DNA of 41,463 bases from a virus, in the IMG/VR virus record IMGVR_UViG_3300037487_002876, positions 1 to 41,463 of that record. One strand, written 5' to 3'. The translations under genes and the position numbers were made by a program. The stretch's first letter is position 1. Each line of letters begins with the position of its first letter. Of this stretch, positions 16,066 through 24,576 are shown piece after piece. Below the pieces are notes generated by a model. The model was not told the origin of the DNA, did no database searches, and saw only the letters and a list, made by a program, of their open reading frames with translations.

Positions 16066-16257
16066 ATGAAAATATTTCACATAGCAATCTTTTCAATCTT
16101 CACCGTCTACTTCTCGTATGTTTCGTTTTTAACCTGGTTATCACAACAGCCTATCGATCAAACGCTGATCGACTATCGCAAAGAACGAGATGAAAAATTT
16201 AAGAAAAGACGAGAACAACTCAATAAGGTTTCCGGCATCTCTTTCAAGAACCTGTAA
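16066..16257 (+). CDS. Small membrane protein with charged tail
   Basis: 63 residues from ATG 16066, with AAAGG about 10 bases upstream. Residues 1-25 are hydrophobic (KIFHIAIFSIFTVYFSYVSFLTWL), one membrane span or an uncleaved signal anchor. The rest is highly charged (YRKERDEKFKKRREQLNK). Layout resembles a small inner-membrane lysis or regulatory protein, such as an i-spanin-like peptide, but nothing identifies it. It is adjacent to the rep1 origin. Confidence 0.5.
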   Translation: MKIFHIAIFSIFTVYFSYVSFLTWLSQQPIDQTLIDYRKERDEKFKKRREQLNKVSGISFKNL

Positions 16258-16568
16258 CTAACACTTACCAAACCGGTTTAGTATATTCATTAAAAGCTCA
16301 TACGTGATCGCTGAGTGACCTTTAGGCATTAAGGTTACCAAATAATGCTTTTGTATTCAAAATAGCCGTACAGCTTTAAAAATATATTTTTCTTGCAAGG
16401 AGATTTTGTATCTGGTATGTTTAAATAGTAATGGGAATAATCCCATTGATTTTCTAGCTTTCCCTAAAGTTCTCTCAAAAACTTTGATTAGGGTGGCATC
16501 GTCAATAAAATATAATGTTGTTGAACTTGAAGGAGCTACAAACTCCTTTAAGGAAAGCAACATTATCT
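16258..16568. other. Intergenic region with nested inverted repeats
   Basis: Two short overlapping frames on opposite strands here lack ribosome sites and are not called. Structure seen: AATGGGA facing TCCCATT with a 4-base loop (about 16429-16446), and a compound stem with outer arms AATGTTG (16514-16520) and CAACATT (16558-16564) enclosing AAGGAG facing CTCCTT. These could form a structured RNA, for example an antisense or leader RNA near the replicon. No promoter was identified. Confidence 0.35.
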
Positions 16569-16829
16569 TCAACCTTTATCGTGGATTTTATCGAATCGAT
16601 TGTTGAAGTGAGTAAACATCTCACGCCAGTGACCTTCGTTTTTTTCAATAACTGTTTCCATTTTGTTTATTTGTGCACGATGTTCATCACGCCATTCTGT
16701 GATCAGTTTATCTTGTTTATCGATAGATTTCTCACTTCGTAAATAAAAGAAAACACAAACAACGGTTGTATAAACGCCTAATGTCATGAAAGCGTATACG
16801 ACGGACATTAAATCTACATTTATTTCCAT
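16569..16829 (-). CDS. Membrane-anchored coiled-coil protein with EWRDEH motif, paralog 1
   Basis: 86 residues from the ATG at 16829-16827; a TTG at 16841 is possible. N-terminal membrane span (about 8-30, YAFMTLGVYTTVVCVFFYL), then a charged helix with EWRDEHRAQ and the end EKNEGHWREMFTHFNNRFDKI. The same plan and the same motifs occur in the protein at 18189-18416, so the two are paralogs. One is near rep1 and the other is in the RepA operon. Topology suggests a short N-terminus outside and a coiled-coil rod in the cytoplasm. Function unknown; membrane anchoring of the replicon or a lysis/exclusion role are possible. Confidence 0.7.
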   Translation of the reverse strand: MEINVDLMSVVYAFMTLGVYTTVVCVFFYLRSEKSIDKQDKLITEWRDEHRAQINKMETVIEKNEGHWREMFTHFNNRFDKIHDKG

Positions 16830-16912
16830 AATTTTTCTCAATTTCCTTTTATATTCCAGTGAAAAATATCTGTTTTTTCACTTATGTATTTTTTATCGGA
16901 GTATTAATCTAA

Positions 16913-16947
16913 TTAATATCGGCAAGCACCGTGCTTGCCGATATTAA
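16913..16947. repeat. Perfect 35-bp palindrome
   Basis: Two 17-base arms, TTAATATCGGCAAGCAC and its exact reverse complement, around a single C (16930). No T run follows on either strand, so it is not a classical terminator. As DNA it could be a cruciform, a dimer-binding site or a recombination/resolution site. It sits between the divergent paralog-1 gene (minus) and the small genes at 17016 onward (plus), a suitable place for a shared operator. Confidence 0.85.
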
Positions 16948-17015
16948 CCGCAACAGACCTGATCCAACAAATCAAGCCTGCTGCTAACCACCACAGAACA
17001 AACAAGGAATTCGTG

Positions 17016-17201
17016 ATGGCTAAAGAAAGATTAAGTCGACTGATGTCGTTAAAGCAAGTACTTTTCTTCCAAGAAACCCTTATGAGATGCTGTACTTTCA
17101 TCGAATTTACAAGCTACTTTTTGTGTCCTGAATTTCCACCTTTTCTTTTGTCTACACGTGATTTTTTCTGTGGTATCATTCCATCCACTAACAGGAAATA
17201 A
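17016..17201 (+). CDS. Possible small protein ahead of the 17206 gene
   Basis: 61 residues from ATG 17016. Support: a good AAGGA ribosome site 7 bases upstream, and a stop codon 4 bases before the next start. Against: the composition (many Phe, Cys and Pro, for example FLCPEFPPFLLS) looks unlike its neighbours, and no family is recognised. It could be a leader peptide for the next gene. Confidence 0.35.
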   Translation: MAKERLSRLMSLKQVLFFQETLMRCCTFIEFTSYFLCPEFPPFLLSTRDFFCGIIPSTNRK

Positions 17202-17205
17202 TCCC

Positions 17206-17646
17206 ATGGAAATACCAATCTATAACGATCACCGAGATCATACCTATGCACAGCTGATCACGATACTCTTCTCAAGCGACAGCAAACCGCTATGCGCCAA
17301 GAACGAACATGATCTTTGGCAGCTCATTCATGATATCGTCACGTTAAAAAAGGATGCATACAAATTTTTCATTGATACATTGCAAAGAATGCGAGCAGTC
17401 CATGAATTAACTGACGTAATTTTCCGACGACTTTTGACAGATCAAGAACAGGCTGAAGCATTAGAAGAACTCAGAAATCGCAAGATGTCGATATCACCGC
17501 CATTCAAGAAACAGTACCTCATCCTGATTTCTGAATTGGCATCTTTGCCGGAAGAAAGTTACCAATGCTTTCTGGTACTCATAGAAAGCCTACGAGATGC
17601 GCAGGTTCATCACGTGCTTGAATGTTTCACTCCGCATTTGCCTTGA
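17206..17646 (+). CDS. Unknown protein, helical
   Basis: 146 residues from ATG 17206, with AGGAAA upstream. No signal peptide or membrane span. Predominantly helical and Leu-rich (HDLWQLIHDIVTLKKDAYKFFIDTLQRM; FRRLLTDQEQAEALEEL). No family recognised. It is upstream of the MarR-like gene and the RepA operon, in the same direction. Confidence 0.65.
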   Translation: MEIPIYNDHRDHTYAQLITILFSSDSKPLCAKNEHDLWQLIHDIVTLKKDAYKFFIDTLQRMRAVHELTDVIFRRLLTDQEQAEALEELRNRKMSISPPFKKQYLILISELASLPEESYQCFLVLIESLRDAQVHHVLECFTPHLP

Positions 17647-17704
17647 TTGTAGGAAGTAGGTATGAAATGATATCGATTAAATTATTCAAGTTTTTGAGAT
17701 AAAA

Positions 17705-18211
17705 ATGAACCAATATTATTTTGAATCTATTGCTAAAATAGGCAGAATTCATAAGCTTTTTCTAGCAAGCATTAAGACTGAGCTGACTAAAAGAAAAATT
17801 CGCAATGTGGATCCACTGCAATGCATTGTCATATATTCCATCGGAAATTCGTGCGTATCTTACGAAGAGCTGTACAATAGATATCCTTTTTTTGTATCGG
17901 TTCATTATTTGGATTACGTTTTACGTAAACTAAAGAAAAAGGAATATGTAATAGAAAAGCGTTATGAGGGCAGAAGAAAGGCACAGAAAAATTATGTTTT
18001 GTCGCAAAGCGGCGGCAATTTTTTGGTGAAAGTAAGTCAAATATTTGACGAAATCATGGATAAGATTGATAAATCCGGATTAAGCAAAACTGAATTTGAA
18101 AAGTTGCTTGAATCATCTTTAAAATTGCAGCAGGTGTGTAAAGACATCATTCATTCCACAAAACCAAAGAAAACAAGGATTAATAGTAATGGACTGGACA
18201 CAATTAATTAG
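17705..18211 (+). CDS. MarR-like winged-helix regulator
   Basis: 168 residues. The middle section (about 40-110) follows the MarR pattern: a helix (PLQCIVIYSIG), a recognition region (VSYEELYNRYPFFVSVHYLDYVLRKLKKKEYVIEKRYEGRRKAQKNYVLS) with the wing residues between two strands, and helical ends for dimerisation. Helical C-terminus ends in a basic tail. It overlaps the start of the EWRDEH paralog by 23 bases and heads a four-gene run ending in repA, so it may control copy number of that replicon. The 35-bp palindrome upstream (16913-16947) is a possible operator. Confidence 0.7.
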   Translation: MNQYYFESIAKIGRIHKLFLASIKTELTKRKIRNVDPLQCIVIYSIGNSCVSYEELYNRYPFFVSVHYLDYVLRKLKKKEYVIEKRYEGRRKAQKNYVLSQSGGNFLVKVSQIFDEIMDKIDKSGLSKTEFEKLLESSLKLQQVCKDIIHSTKPKKTRINSNGLDTIN

Positions 18212-18416
18212 TTTGGGCGGCTATCTAACGGCAGTATGTGGTTTTTTCTACTATCTAAGCGAAAAAACCGTCAAAGAATGGCGAGATGAACACAAATCCC
18301 AGATGAGCGAATGGCGAGATGAACACAAATCCCAGACGGAAAAAAACGAATCTCATTGGCGAGAAATGTTTCGGTACATGAACGATCGTTTGGATAGAAG
18401 CGTGGAAAAGAAATGA
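18189..18416 (+). CDS. Membrane-anchored coiled-coil protein with EWRDEH repeats, paralog 2
   Basis: 75 residues; AAGGA stands 9 bases before the ATG. An N-terminal membrane span (about 5-23, LISLGGYLTAVCGFFYYL) is followed by two copies of EWRDEHKSQ and then EKNESHWREMFRYMNDRLD. The two copies come from a tandem DNA repeat: 27 exact bases at 18276-18302 and 18309-18335, period 33. Paralog of 16569-16829. It overlaps the MarR-like gene and the next gene (ATGA), so it belongs to the repA operon. Confidence 0.75.
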   Translation: MDWTQLISLGGYLTAVCGFFYYLSEKTVKEWRDEHKSQMSEWRDEHKSQTEKNESHWREMFRYMNDRLDRSVEKK

Positions 18417-18718
18417 TGGAAGAAGAAAAAGAAAAATTTGGTAAATGGCATCATGATTTTTTTATCATGTTTTCAAGGTTGTCAGACTATGATTGTCAAA
18501 AGATTTTAACGGCTTTGTCGGAAATGCGCAAAATTCAAGGAATTCTGCCGGATGAGGAGGGTATGATCTTAACATTCATGTTTCTTGCTTATACAACTGA
18601 AGATTGTTACAAGAGCTGCATTGAGGATTTGAAACGAGAGAGAAAAAAAATGAGAGAAGCTTTTTTTTCTTATGTTTTGGAGCCGCTTCTAAAAGATGAT
18701 GAAGACGCTATACACTAA
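18413..18718 (+). CDS. Unknown protein in the repA operon
   Basis: 101 residues starting in an ATGA overlap with the preceding gene, 15 bases before repA. Helical, charged, no membrane span, no family recognised; the end LLKDDEDAIH is acidic. Tight coupling suggests a role with RepA or with the membrane coiled-coil protein. Confidence 0.65.
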   Translation: MMEEEKEKFGKWHHDFFIMFSRLSDYDCQKILTALSEMRKIQGILPDEEGMILTFMFLAYTTEDCYKSCIEDLKRERKKMREAFFSYVLEPLLKDDEDAIH

Positions 18719-18733
18719 ATCTGAGAATCAAAA

Positions 18734-19639
18734 ATGAAAAAAATATCAGACGTAATTCCTTTTGTTCCAGTCCCAAGTCCTGAAAAACCCGTTCCTGCTT
18801 TGTCTAAGCGTCAACGTCAGATCATCGATCTTTCAGGTGCCATTGCCGAACAAACACGAGAAGAAGCCAATGAGCTTGGTTTCATGTCAAGATTACTGCT
18901 CATGGCAAATCTTCCGTATCGGGATCCGGGTCTGGAAAAAAGAGTTTGGGTGAGACAGAATGGCAAAGTCTCGGTTATTATAGCTCCTGCCTTTGACAAG
19001 CATGGTGTCAGCTTAGGTATTCCATATGGGACGTATCCACGGCTGATTCTTGCCTATCTTGTTACGCAAGCTGTTAAAACTCGATCGCCGGTGATTTATT
19101 TGGGAAAAAGCTTTGGTAATTTCTTAAAAACACTAAATGTAAATGATGGAGGAAACCAATACAAACAATTTCAAAAACAGCTTCAAAGAACTCTTTCGGC
19201 TTCTTTTTCTTGGACTTATGAAAAAGAGGAAATGGAGTCTCGCATCAACATACATGTTTCAGATCAATCTCAATTGTGGTGGCAGCCTAAACAAACTAAT
19301 GTTCATCCTCTTTGGGAAAACTGGATAGAATTAAATCATCACTTTTTTAATGAGATTGTCCGTAATGCTGTTCCTCTGGATTTACGAGTTTTAAGCGTTC
19401 TCAAAAATTCACCGTTAGCACTTGATTTGTATATGTTCATCGTCTGGCGTATATACAAGCTCAAAAAGCCTGTGTATATCAGCTGGGATAGTTTGCAACA
19501 GCAACTAGGTGGTCAGTATGCCGATATCAAGGAATTCGCTCGTGATTGTCGTATGCACATCAAAAGAATTAAAGCCATTCATCCAAAGTTAAATATTAGT
19601 TTTGTGAAGGGACGGATTTGTTTGAGACTATCGTTTTAG
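18734..19639 (+). CDS. repA: Plasmid replication initiator, RepA_C type
   Basis: 301 residues, typical for the 'plasmid encoded RepA' family (PF04796-like). Characteristic segments are seen in order: MANLPYRDPG, then GIPYGTYPRLILAYLVTQAVKTRSPVIYLGKSFGNFLKTLNV at about 95-137, and a C-terminal winged-helix-like region (ISWDSLQQQLGGQYADIKEFARDCRMHIKRI). The family is unrelated to Rep_3, so this is an independent third initiator. It ends an operon of MarR-like, EWRDEH and unknown genes. Origin-like DNA with DnaA boxes and TTTACCCCACC repeats follows immediately. Confidence 0.9.
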   Translation: MKKISDVIPFVPVPSPEKPVPALSKRQRQIIDLSGAIAEQTREEANELGFMSRLLLMANLPYRDPGLEKRVWVRQNGKVSVIIAPAFDKHGVSLGIPYGTYPRLILAYLVTQAVKTRSPVIYLGKSFGNFLKTLNVNDGGNQYKQFQKQLQRTLSASFSWTYEKEEMESRINIHVSDQSQLWWQPKQTNVHPLWENWIELNHHFFNEIVRNAVPLDLRVLSVLKNSPLALDLYMFIVWRIYKLKKPVYISWDSLQQQLGGQYADIKEFARDCRMHIKRIKAIHPKLNISFVKGRICLRLSF

Positions 19640-19667
19640 CCTGTTGATAAGTCACAAATTAAAAAAG

Positions 19668-19783
19668 TTATCCGTGGACTTTACCCCACCAGAGATTAAG
19701 AAAAAAGAGTGTACTTTACCCCACCATCCTATAAGTAATACAAAATACATTCATGAAGTTGTTGTAATGGGATATGTGGATAA
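19668..19783. repeat. Candidate RepA origin: DnaA boxes and paired TTTACCCCACC repeats
   Basis: A near-consensus DnaA box TTATCCGTG (19668-19676) and an exact one TGTGGATAA (19775-19783) flank two copies of ACTTTACCCCACCA (19678-19691, 19713-19726; period 35). A/T-rich spacer DNA separates them. The region lies between the repA stop and the end of the convergent late operon and contains no gene. The last box is 3 bases from the late gene end. Two repeats are few for an iteron origin, so this is a candidate only. Confidence 0.6.
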
Positions 19784-19786
19784 CTC

Positions 19787-21745
19787 TCATTCCTCTTTTT
19801 TCTCATTCATGATCTTGTTCGCTGTTTGAATGCTCATGCCTGTTTCTTGTTGGAATATATTTGATATCTGATTCGAAAGCGCAGGTGTAGGCTCTTTTGC
19901 ATATCGGGTTGCCAGATTCAGAAACCTCTTGTTGGTCAGCAACTGATACGCAGGGGTTGATCCTACGGCGGCTTTGAATAGCATCACAGGATTAAATATC
20001 ATACCTAGCACAAAGTTTGTTGTGGCAGTACCTGACGAATTAGGATTGTTTTTCGTCATCAATGCAAGCGATTCTGCCGCTTCAACGAAATCATTCAATC
20101 TTTTGTATTCGCTACCAAGATTGTTTTTCAGCATCTTCTCGTTTTTGTGTTTCTTCAATAGCGTTGCAAGCGATTGGTAAGCGACTTCTTCTTTGTCTGA
20201 AGCCAGTTTCAACTTGTCGGAAAGCAATTGATCCAATGCGTCACGCTTTGCCGTTTTCGCATACGTCGTGTTGGCATCCTTTAGTCTTTCCAGAAACTCA
20301 GGGTTTTTTGATCTGCCGTATGCTTCCAGTTCTCGATCGGTTGCACTCTGAACTCTCCTGAGAAGGTTCAGCGTATCGGCATCTGATCGATCAAATAGGT
20401 TTCTGTCTTTCATGAATTTGTTCAATTCAGTCTTTTGACGAACCAGCTTTTTCACTGAAATCGGCTTCAATTCTGTCTGTGCATTAATCAGCTCTCTGAT
20501 CTTCGCTTGTGCTTCGGGTGCCATCTTCTCAAAGCCTTCAGGCAAAGACGGTACCTTTCCGACTATTTGATCTTTGATTTTTCCCGTAATATCCAACAGT
20601 GCTTTCGTCGGCGCAGCATGAACCGTCGAGTCAAGACTGTTTTCCAGTTGGTGAATCGTGTTCAACAAGTCTTTCGCCAAAACCGTATCCGCTTCAGGAA
20701 GAGATTTGCGCATCAAGTCATATTTGCTTGATATCTCTTTTGAGACTTCGTCTGTTGTTGATGAACCAACGCTATCCAGCATTTCTTCAAACTTGTTTTT
20801 GTATTCTTGAGAGGCTTTCGTGAATCGATCTTTGAGCTTGTCGCCGACAAAAGGAGTTTTACCGACGAGTTGAGCCGCAAGATTTGCCGCCTTGCTATCC
20901 GTGAATCCGATATTTGGAATATCGATACCTAGTCTTTCAGCCGCTTCAACGCCTTTGACGTTCAGGTTTCCTTTTCCAAACCCGGTCAAACTGACAACTC
21001 CTCTTTTGAGACTTTCAGGACTTAGCTTTCTCACCGCCAAATCAGCCAGCAAGCCCGCACCAAGCCCTTCTCCTAAAGATCTACCGCCTGAGTGTCCTGC
21101 TTGTTGTGCTGCCTCTGTAGCGGCTCCTGCAGCACCTGCACCCGCTAAAGCAGACGGTTTGAGACTGCCGACCGCATTGAATGCCGATCCCAGCGTCTTA
21201 GCTCCTAAATGTGTAGCCGCCTTTCCAAGACCACCAGGGGAGGCAACAGACGCGGCCATTTTCAGCCCGTCAAAAAACCATTTCTGATTTTCCGGTGTGG
21301 TCGTATAGCCGTCAGTCATTTTGTCGATCCGCTTGTCGATCGCCTCAGTTGCCGATGGAATCATCGGTAAATCCACATCGTACGGCATGTCAGGCGCATC
21401 AGGATTGAAAGCAGCGCCGATTCTTCTAATTTCGGGATCTATCGCTTGACGTTGTGTGTTGTGCGCTGTGGCAAGCAGCTTGTAAGGCATCGTCAAAAGG
21501 TCAGGAACGGCACCTACAGCCCCTGAAGCTATTACCTTGCCACTCGTGGCAGCAAAATTTCCCAAAGACGGCTCAGGGGGCTTAATTTGAGAAATATCAG
21601 TTTGATGTTGACGCAGGAAACTTTCGAGTGCTGCTTTTTCTTTTAAAAGCTCTTGGTGCTTGAGATCTTTAAGGCTGGATTCCAATGCTTGTTTTTCACT
21701 CAAAAGAGCCTGCCTTTGCTTGTCGGAAAGATGATTTTGTGGCAT
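19787..21745 (-). CDS. Internal virion / DNA-ejection protein (large)
   Basis: About 652 residues from ATG 21745, with AGGA upstream; two codons further up another ATG is in frame. N-terminal coiled coil (residues 10-55) and a Gly/Ala-rich hydrophobic middle (about 165-225, AGAGAAGAATEAAQQAG), then long helices. This composition and the last-but-late position fit ejected proteins of podoviruses such as P22 gp16/gp20 or T7 gp15/16, which form the DNA channel through the envelope. No lytic transglycosylase motif is visible. Last gene of the late operon. Confidence 0.65.
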   Translation of the reverse strand: MPQNHLSDKQRQALLSEKQALESSLKDLKHQELLKEKAALESFLRQHQTDISQIKPPEPSLGNFAATSGKVIASGAVGAVPDLLTMPYKLLATAHNTQRQAIDPEIRRIGAAFNPDAPDMPYDVDLPMIPSATEAIDKRIDKMTDGYTTTPENQKWFFDGLKMAASVASPGGLGKAATHLGAKTLGSAFNAVGSLKPSALAGAGAAGAATEAAQQAGHSGGRSLGEGLGAGLLADLAVRKLSPESLKRGVVSLTGFGKGNLNVKGVEAAERLGIDIPNIGFTDSKAANLAAQLVGKTPFVGDKLKDRFTKASQEYKNKFEEMLDSVGSSTTDEVSKEISSKYDLMRKSLPEADTVLAKDLLNTIHQLENSLDSTVHAAPTKALLDITGKIKDQIVGKVPSLPEGFEKMAPEAQAKIRELINAQTELKPISVKKLVRQKTELNKFMKDRNLFDRSDADTLNLLRRVQSATDRELEAYGRSKNPEFLERLKDANTTYAKTAKRDALDQLLSDKLKLASDKEEVAYQSLATLLKKHKNEKMLKNNLGSEYKRLNDFVEAAESLALMTKNNPNSSGTATTNFVLGMIFNPVMLFKAAVGSTPAYQLLTNKRFLNLATRYAKEPTPALSNQISNIFQQETGMSIQTANKIMNEKKEE

Positions 21746-21753
21746 ATTCATTC

Positions 21754-22899
21754 CTACTTCTTCAGTGCTTCGTTGATCTCATCCAGTCTTTTTTGAATCG
21801 ATTGAATGTCAATCTGCGGTTCAACACCGAGTTTCTTCAGTTCAGCTTCAACGACCTTTAATGCTTCTTCCTGAGTCGCATTTTCCGGTAGCGTTTGAAT
21901 ATGATCAAATTCCGCTTGGTTTCTGTAGCCGAACTTCTTGAACACTTGGCCTTTCAAATCGGAAAGCAGTTGGCGATATTGCTGTTGATCGGCGGTAAGC
22001 GGTGATTGAATACCAAGTATGCCTTTTCCAAGTTTTTCTTGCATACTTGTCTTGAAGCCGATTGTCGGATCGCCTTTCTTTAGCAACTCCTGCAATCTCA
22101 AATAGGTTTCTCTTTGCATGTCTTCGGGTGTTTTTTCTGGTTGTTTTTTTGCTACTGCCTCACCACCGCGATTTGATCCGGACTTTTCCGTGACTGCCAT
22201 TTGACGATCTTCCATTTGCTGTTGGCGCAACAACTGACTTTGGTAGATCGGATTCGCCATCATGACCTTTTCTTCCAGTTCAGGTGATGTCAGTGAACTC
22301 CAAGGCAATATTGCACTTTCTCCGGTTTTGGAGTTGACAACGGCAATACCTTTACCGTTGCCCATTTCGTATTCCCAGTTTTCGCCCGTTGATTGATTAT
22401 ACCGACGAGTCAGATCCATACCCGCCAGATCAATACGCTCTTGCGGAGCTTTTTCGAGAATCAAATCAAGCGTTCTGGAAACGTACGGTGTCAAAATTTC
22501 TTTTACTTGTTCCTGCTTTTGAAAGCTCGCTAAACGCTCGCCTGATTGTGCAGCAACATTCTCAAGTTTAGCCACTGTCTCATTGTATTTTTTGAGACGT
22601 TCTTTGTCGTCGAGGATGCTTTTTTTCTTCTCGCCAAGAGAAAAGCCTTCCAAGACACCTGATGCCAATGCCGCCCAACCAGTCGGCTTGTCTCCCAGAG
22701 ATTTCTGTAAACTACCTGCCGCCTCAATGTTTGCATGTTCGGTTTTCGGCATCTTGATTGAGTTTTCAAATCTTTGCTGTGCAAATTGAGATTGGGCGAC
22801 AACATTCTTGAGCAGCGCTTCTTGACTCTCAAACGGTGGCCGCTTTTTGTCTTGTGACAATTTGTAAATATCTAGAATGGGTATTGATGATTTTGTCAT
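21754..22899 (-). CDS. Internal virion / DNA-ejection protein
   Basis: 381 residues, helical and polar, rich in Gln, Glu and Lys, with a short alanine/glycine-rich stretch near 75-90 (GWAALASGVLEGFSLGEKKK). No catalytic motif or family recognised. It sits between two other internal-protein candidates with gaps of only a few bases, so its role is inferred from context. Likely an ejected inner-core protein. Confidence 0.6.
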   Translation of the reverse strand: MTKSSIPILDIYKLSQDKKRPPFESQEALLKNVVAQSQFAQQRFENSIKMPKTEHANIEAAGSLQKSLGDKPTGWAALASGVLEGFSLGEKKKSILDDKERLKKYNETVAKLENVAAQSGERLASFQKQEQVKEILTPYVSRTLDLILEKAPQERIDLAGMDLTRRYNQSTGENWEYEMGNGKGIAVVNSKTGESAILPWSSLTSPELEEKVMMANPIYQSQLLRQQQMEDRQMAVTEKSGSNRGGEAVAKKQPEKTPEDMQRETYLRLQELLKKGDPTIGFKTSMQEKLGKGILGIQSPLTADQQQYRQLLSDLKGQVFKKFGYRNQAEFDHIQTLPENATQEEALKVVEAELKKLGVEPQIDIQSIQKRLDEINEALKK

Positions 22900-22901
22900 T
22901 T

Positions 22902-24203
22902 TTACTTTCCTCTGCTCATTAAGTTCCCGCCAATACCGGCACCCACCGGACCGCCAAGAGCATATCCTATCCCCATTCCACCGAGTCGCATTGCAAAATC
23001 ACCAAAGCTTGGCGGCCGCGCATTAAACTGGTTCATTTGCATGCCGTATGAATCTTTTTTAGCCTGATTGTGTTGATCTATTTTTCCAAGCTGCATATTG
23101 TACATGTCTTTTTTGACTTGATTTCCTTGGTTGAAGGAGTTCATTCCCATGTCGTACATATCTCTTTTGACTTGGTTCTGTTGATTCATCGCATTCAGAT
23201 TCATCATGTATGGATCCAGTTGCATCTGATGTTGCTGGACGAGCCGATTCACATCAGCGTTGTAGTTGCCCATCTGAGCTTGATTTACAAGCTGCATCTG
23301 ATTCATCGCATCGGCATTCGCACGTGTTCTCATCGATCTGTCAAGATCACTTCCGACCAGATTGCCCGCTAACTGGAATTGATTCTGATTTTCGCCGATT
23401 GCACTCTGACGCATTTGTTCCAAATCCGCTTGCCTCTTTTGAGCCAATTCATAGTCTAGCTGAGCTGCCTGCAAGCGACTTTGGCGACCCATCTCATTCA
23501 TGTTGTAGAGATTAGCATTGCGATTCAGTCGGCTATCAGCCAAACCCTCTCCAAAGTTCATAGCATTCAAATCTGCTTGTTGGGATGTGAGATTTTGATT
23601 GCGTGAAAGAAGATTCCGTTCTTCGCGACCAACAGTGCTATCTTCTAGACCGTTGTGCGCTAATCGTTCATTGAGCCTGTTGTTTTCAGTTAAAAACTGT
23701 TCTTTAAGAAGACTCGACTGCATCGCTTTGAAATCATCAATGTCATTCTTGATATTTCCAAAATCCGCGATCTGAGAAAGATTGTTCATTCTTTCGCTGT
23801 TGATGTTTGCAAATGTGTCAATTATAGGTTGAAAATCAATTGCGGAAGCCGGGTCGTATTGATACAGATTTGTGATGTTTTGAAGTGCCGTTTTCATCAT
23901 CCCTTGACCTTTTTGGAACAACGCTTCTTCTTCTTTGGTTCTTGGAAGTCGGCGAACGACACGTCGCTTCTTACCGTCAGCACCTTTAACGGTGATTGCC
24001 TCTGTTCCGGAAATTTCATCAATGACATCTTCAAGATCTTGAACAGACGGTGGTTTTTCCAAATTAGGAATGTTCATTTTAGGTGGGGTGTAAACACCTA
24101 ACTCAGGAACCTTGACATTAGGCGCATTGAGTTGTGGTACATTGACGTTTGGTATCATCAACTTCGGTGGTTCAGGCGGTTGTCGCTGTTTAAAAAGTCC
24201 CAT
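22902..24203 (-). CDS. Internal virion protein, Asn/Gln/Met-rich
   Basis: 433 residues. The N-terminus has Pro/Asn/Val repeats (PNVNVPQLNAPNVKVPELG). The body is a long polar helix rich in Asn, Gln and Met. Near 330-390 three related repeats contain NQVK(R/K)DMY. The end is a glycine-rich hydrophobic tail (GGMGIGYALGGPVGAGIGGNL), as in membrane-inserting ejection proteins. It matches P22 gp7/T7 gp14-type internal proteins in position and composition rather than in detectable sequence. Confidence 0.6.
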   Translation of the reverse strand: MGLFKQRQPPEPPKLMIPNVNVPQLNAPNVKVPELGVYTPPKMNIPNLEKPPSVQDLEDVIDEISGTEAITVKGADGKKRRVVRRLPRTKEEEALFQKGQGMMKTALQNITNLYQYDPASAIDFQPIIDTFANINSERMNNLSQIADFGNIKNDIDDFKAMQSSLLKEQFLTENNRLNERLAHNGLEDSTVGREERNLLSRNQNLTSQQADLNAMNFGEGLADSRLNRNANLYNMNEMGRQSRLQAAQLDYELAQKRQADLEQMRQSAIGENQNQFQLAGNLVGSDLDRSMRTRANADAMNQMQLVNQAQMGNYNADVNRLVQQHQMQLDPYMMNLNAMNQQNQVKRDMYDMGMNSFNQGNQVKKDMYNMQLGKIDQHNQAKKDSYGMQMNQFNARPPSFGDFAMRLGGMGIGYALGGPVGAGIGGNLMSRGK

Positions 24204-24204
24204 T

Positions 24205-24564
24205 TTATGCTTTCACGAAATAGGTTGTTTGGTTCATCATTTCTGTGTTTATTTTACCATTTTTTTCAAGAAAATCAAAGAAGTGGCGTACAGAATTATG
24301 CTCCGGTAGCATATACGTTTTATCAAATCCAAGCTGCTTTGGAAAATCCATGACCAAGAACGTGAACTGTTTGGTAATGTACCTTCGATAATCTGGATTA
24401 ATATAGACTTCCAATTCTACACTTTTTTGATCAATAGACCTGATGCCGACAAATCCTATACATTTTTCCTGTCTTAATATCTCAAAAAACCTTCCATTTT
24501 CATCAAAGAAATCAGGAAAAGATTGTTTGACATCATTGGCGGCTAACTCTGTAAATACAAACAT
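24205..24564 (-). CDS. GNAT-like acyltransferase-fold protein, possible virion component
   Basis: 119 residues, about the size of a truncated GNAT domain. Segments such as CIGFVGIRSIDQKSVELEVYINPDYRR resemble the GNAT beta-strand core (a substrate-side 'G-F-x-G' strand and a 'V-Y-I-x-P-x-Y-R' strand). A canonical Q/R-x-x-G-x-G/A acetyl-CoA loop is not clear. T7 gp13, an internal-virion protein, is GNAT-like and has the same neighbourhood, between tail genes and ejection proteins. It may therefore be structural rather than enzymatic. Confidence 0.6.
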   Translation of the reverse strand: MFVFTELAANDVKQSFPDFFDENGRFFEILRQEKCIGFVGIRSIDQKSVELEVYINPDYRRYITKQFTFLVMDFPKQLGFDKTYMLPEHNSVRHFFDFLEKNGKINTEMMNQTTYFVKA

Positions 24565-24576
24565 TTGGCTACATTT

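Noticed and set aside
16357-16606. Overlapping frames on both strands, possible transposase relic
   Set aside because: No transposase motif and no ribosome site; the region is better described by its inverted repeats.
16913-16947. Telomere resolution site of a linear N15-like prophage
   Set aside because: The palindrome has a single central base, no protelomerase gene is seen, and the sequence closes as a circle elsewhere.
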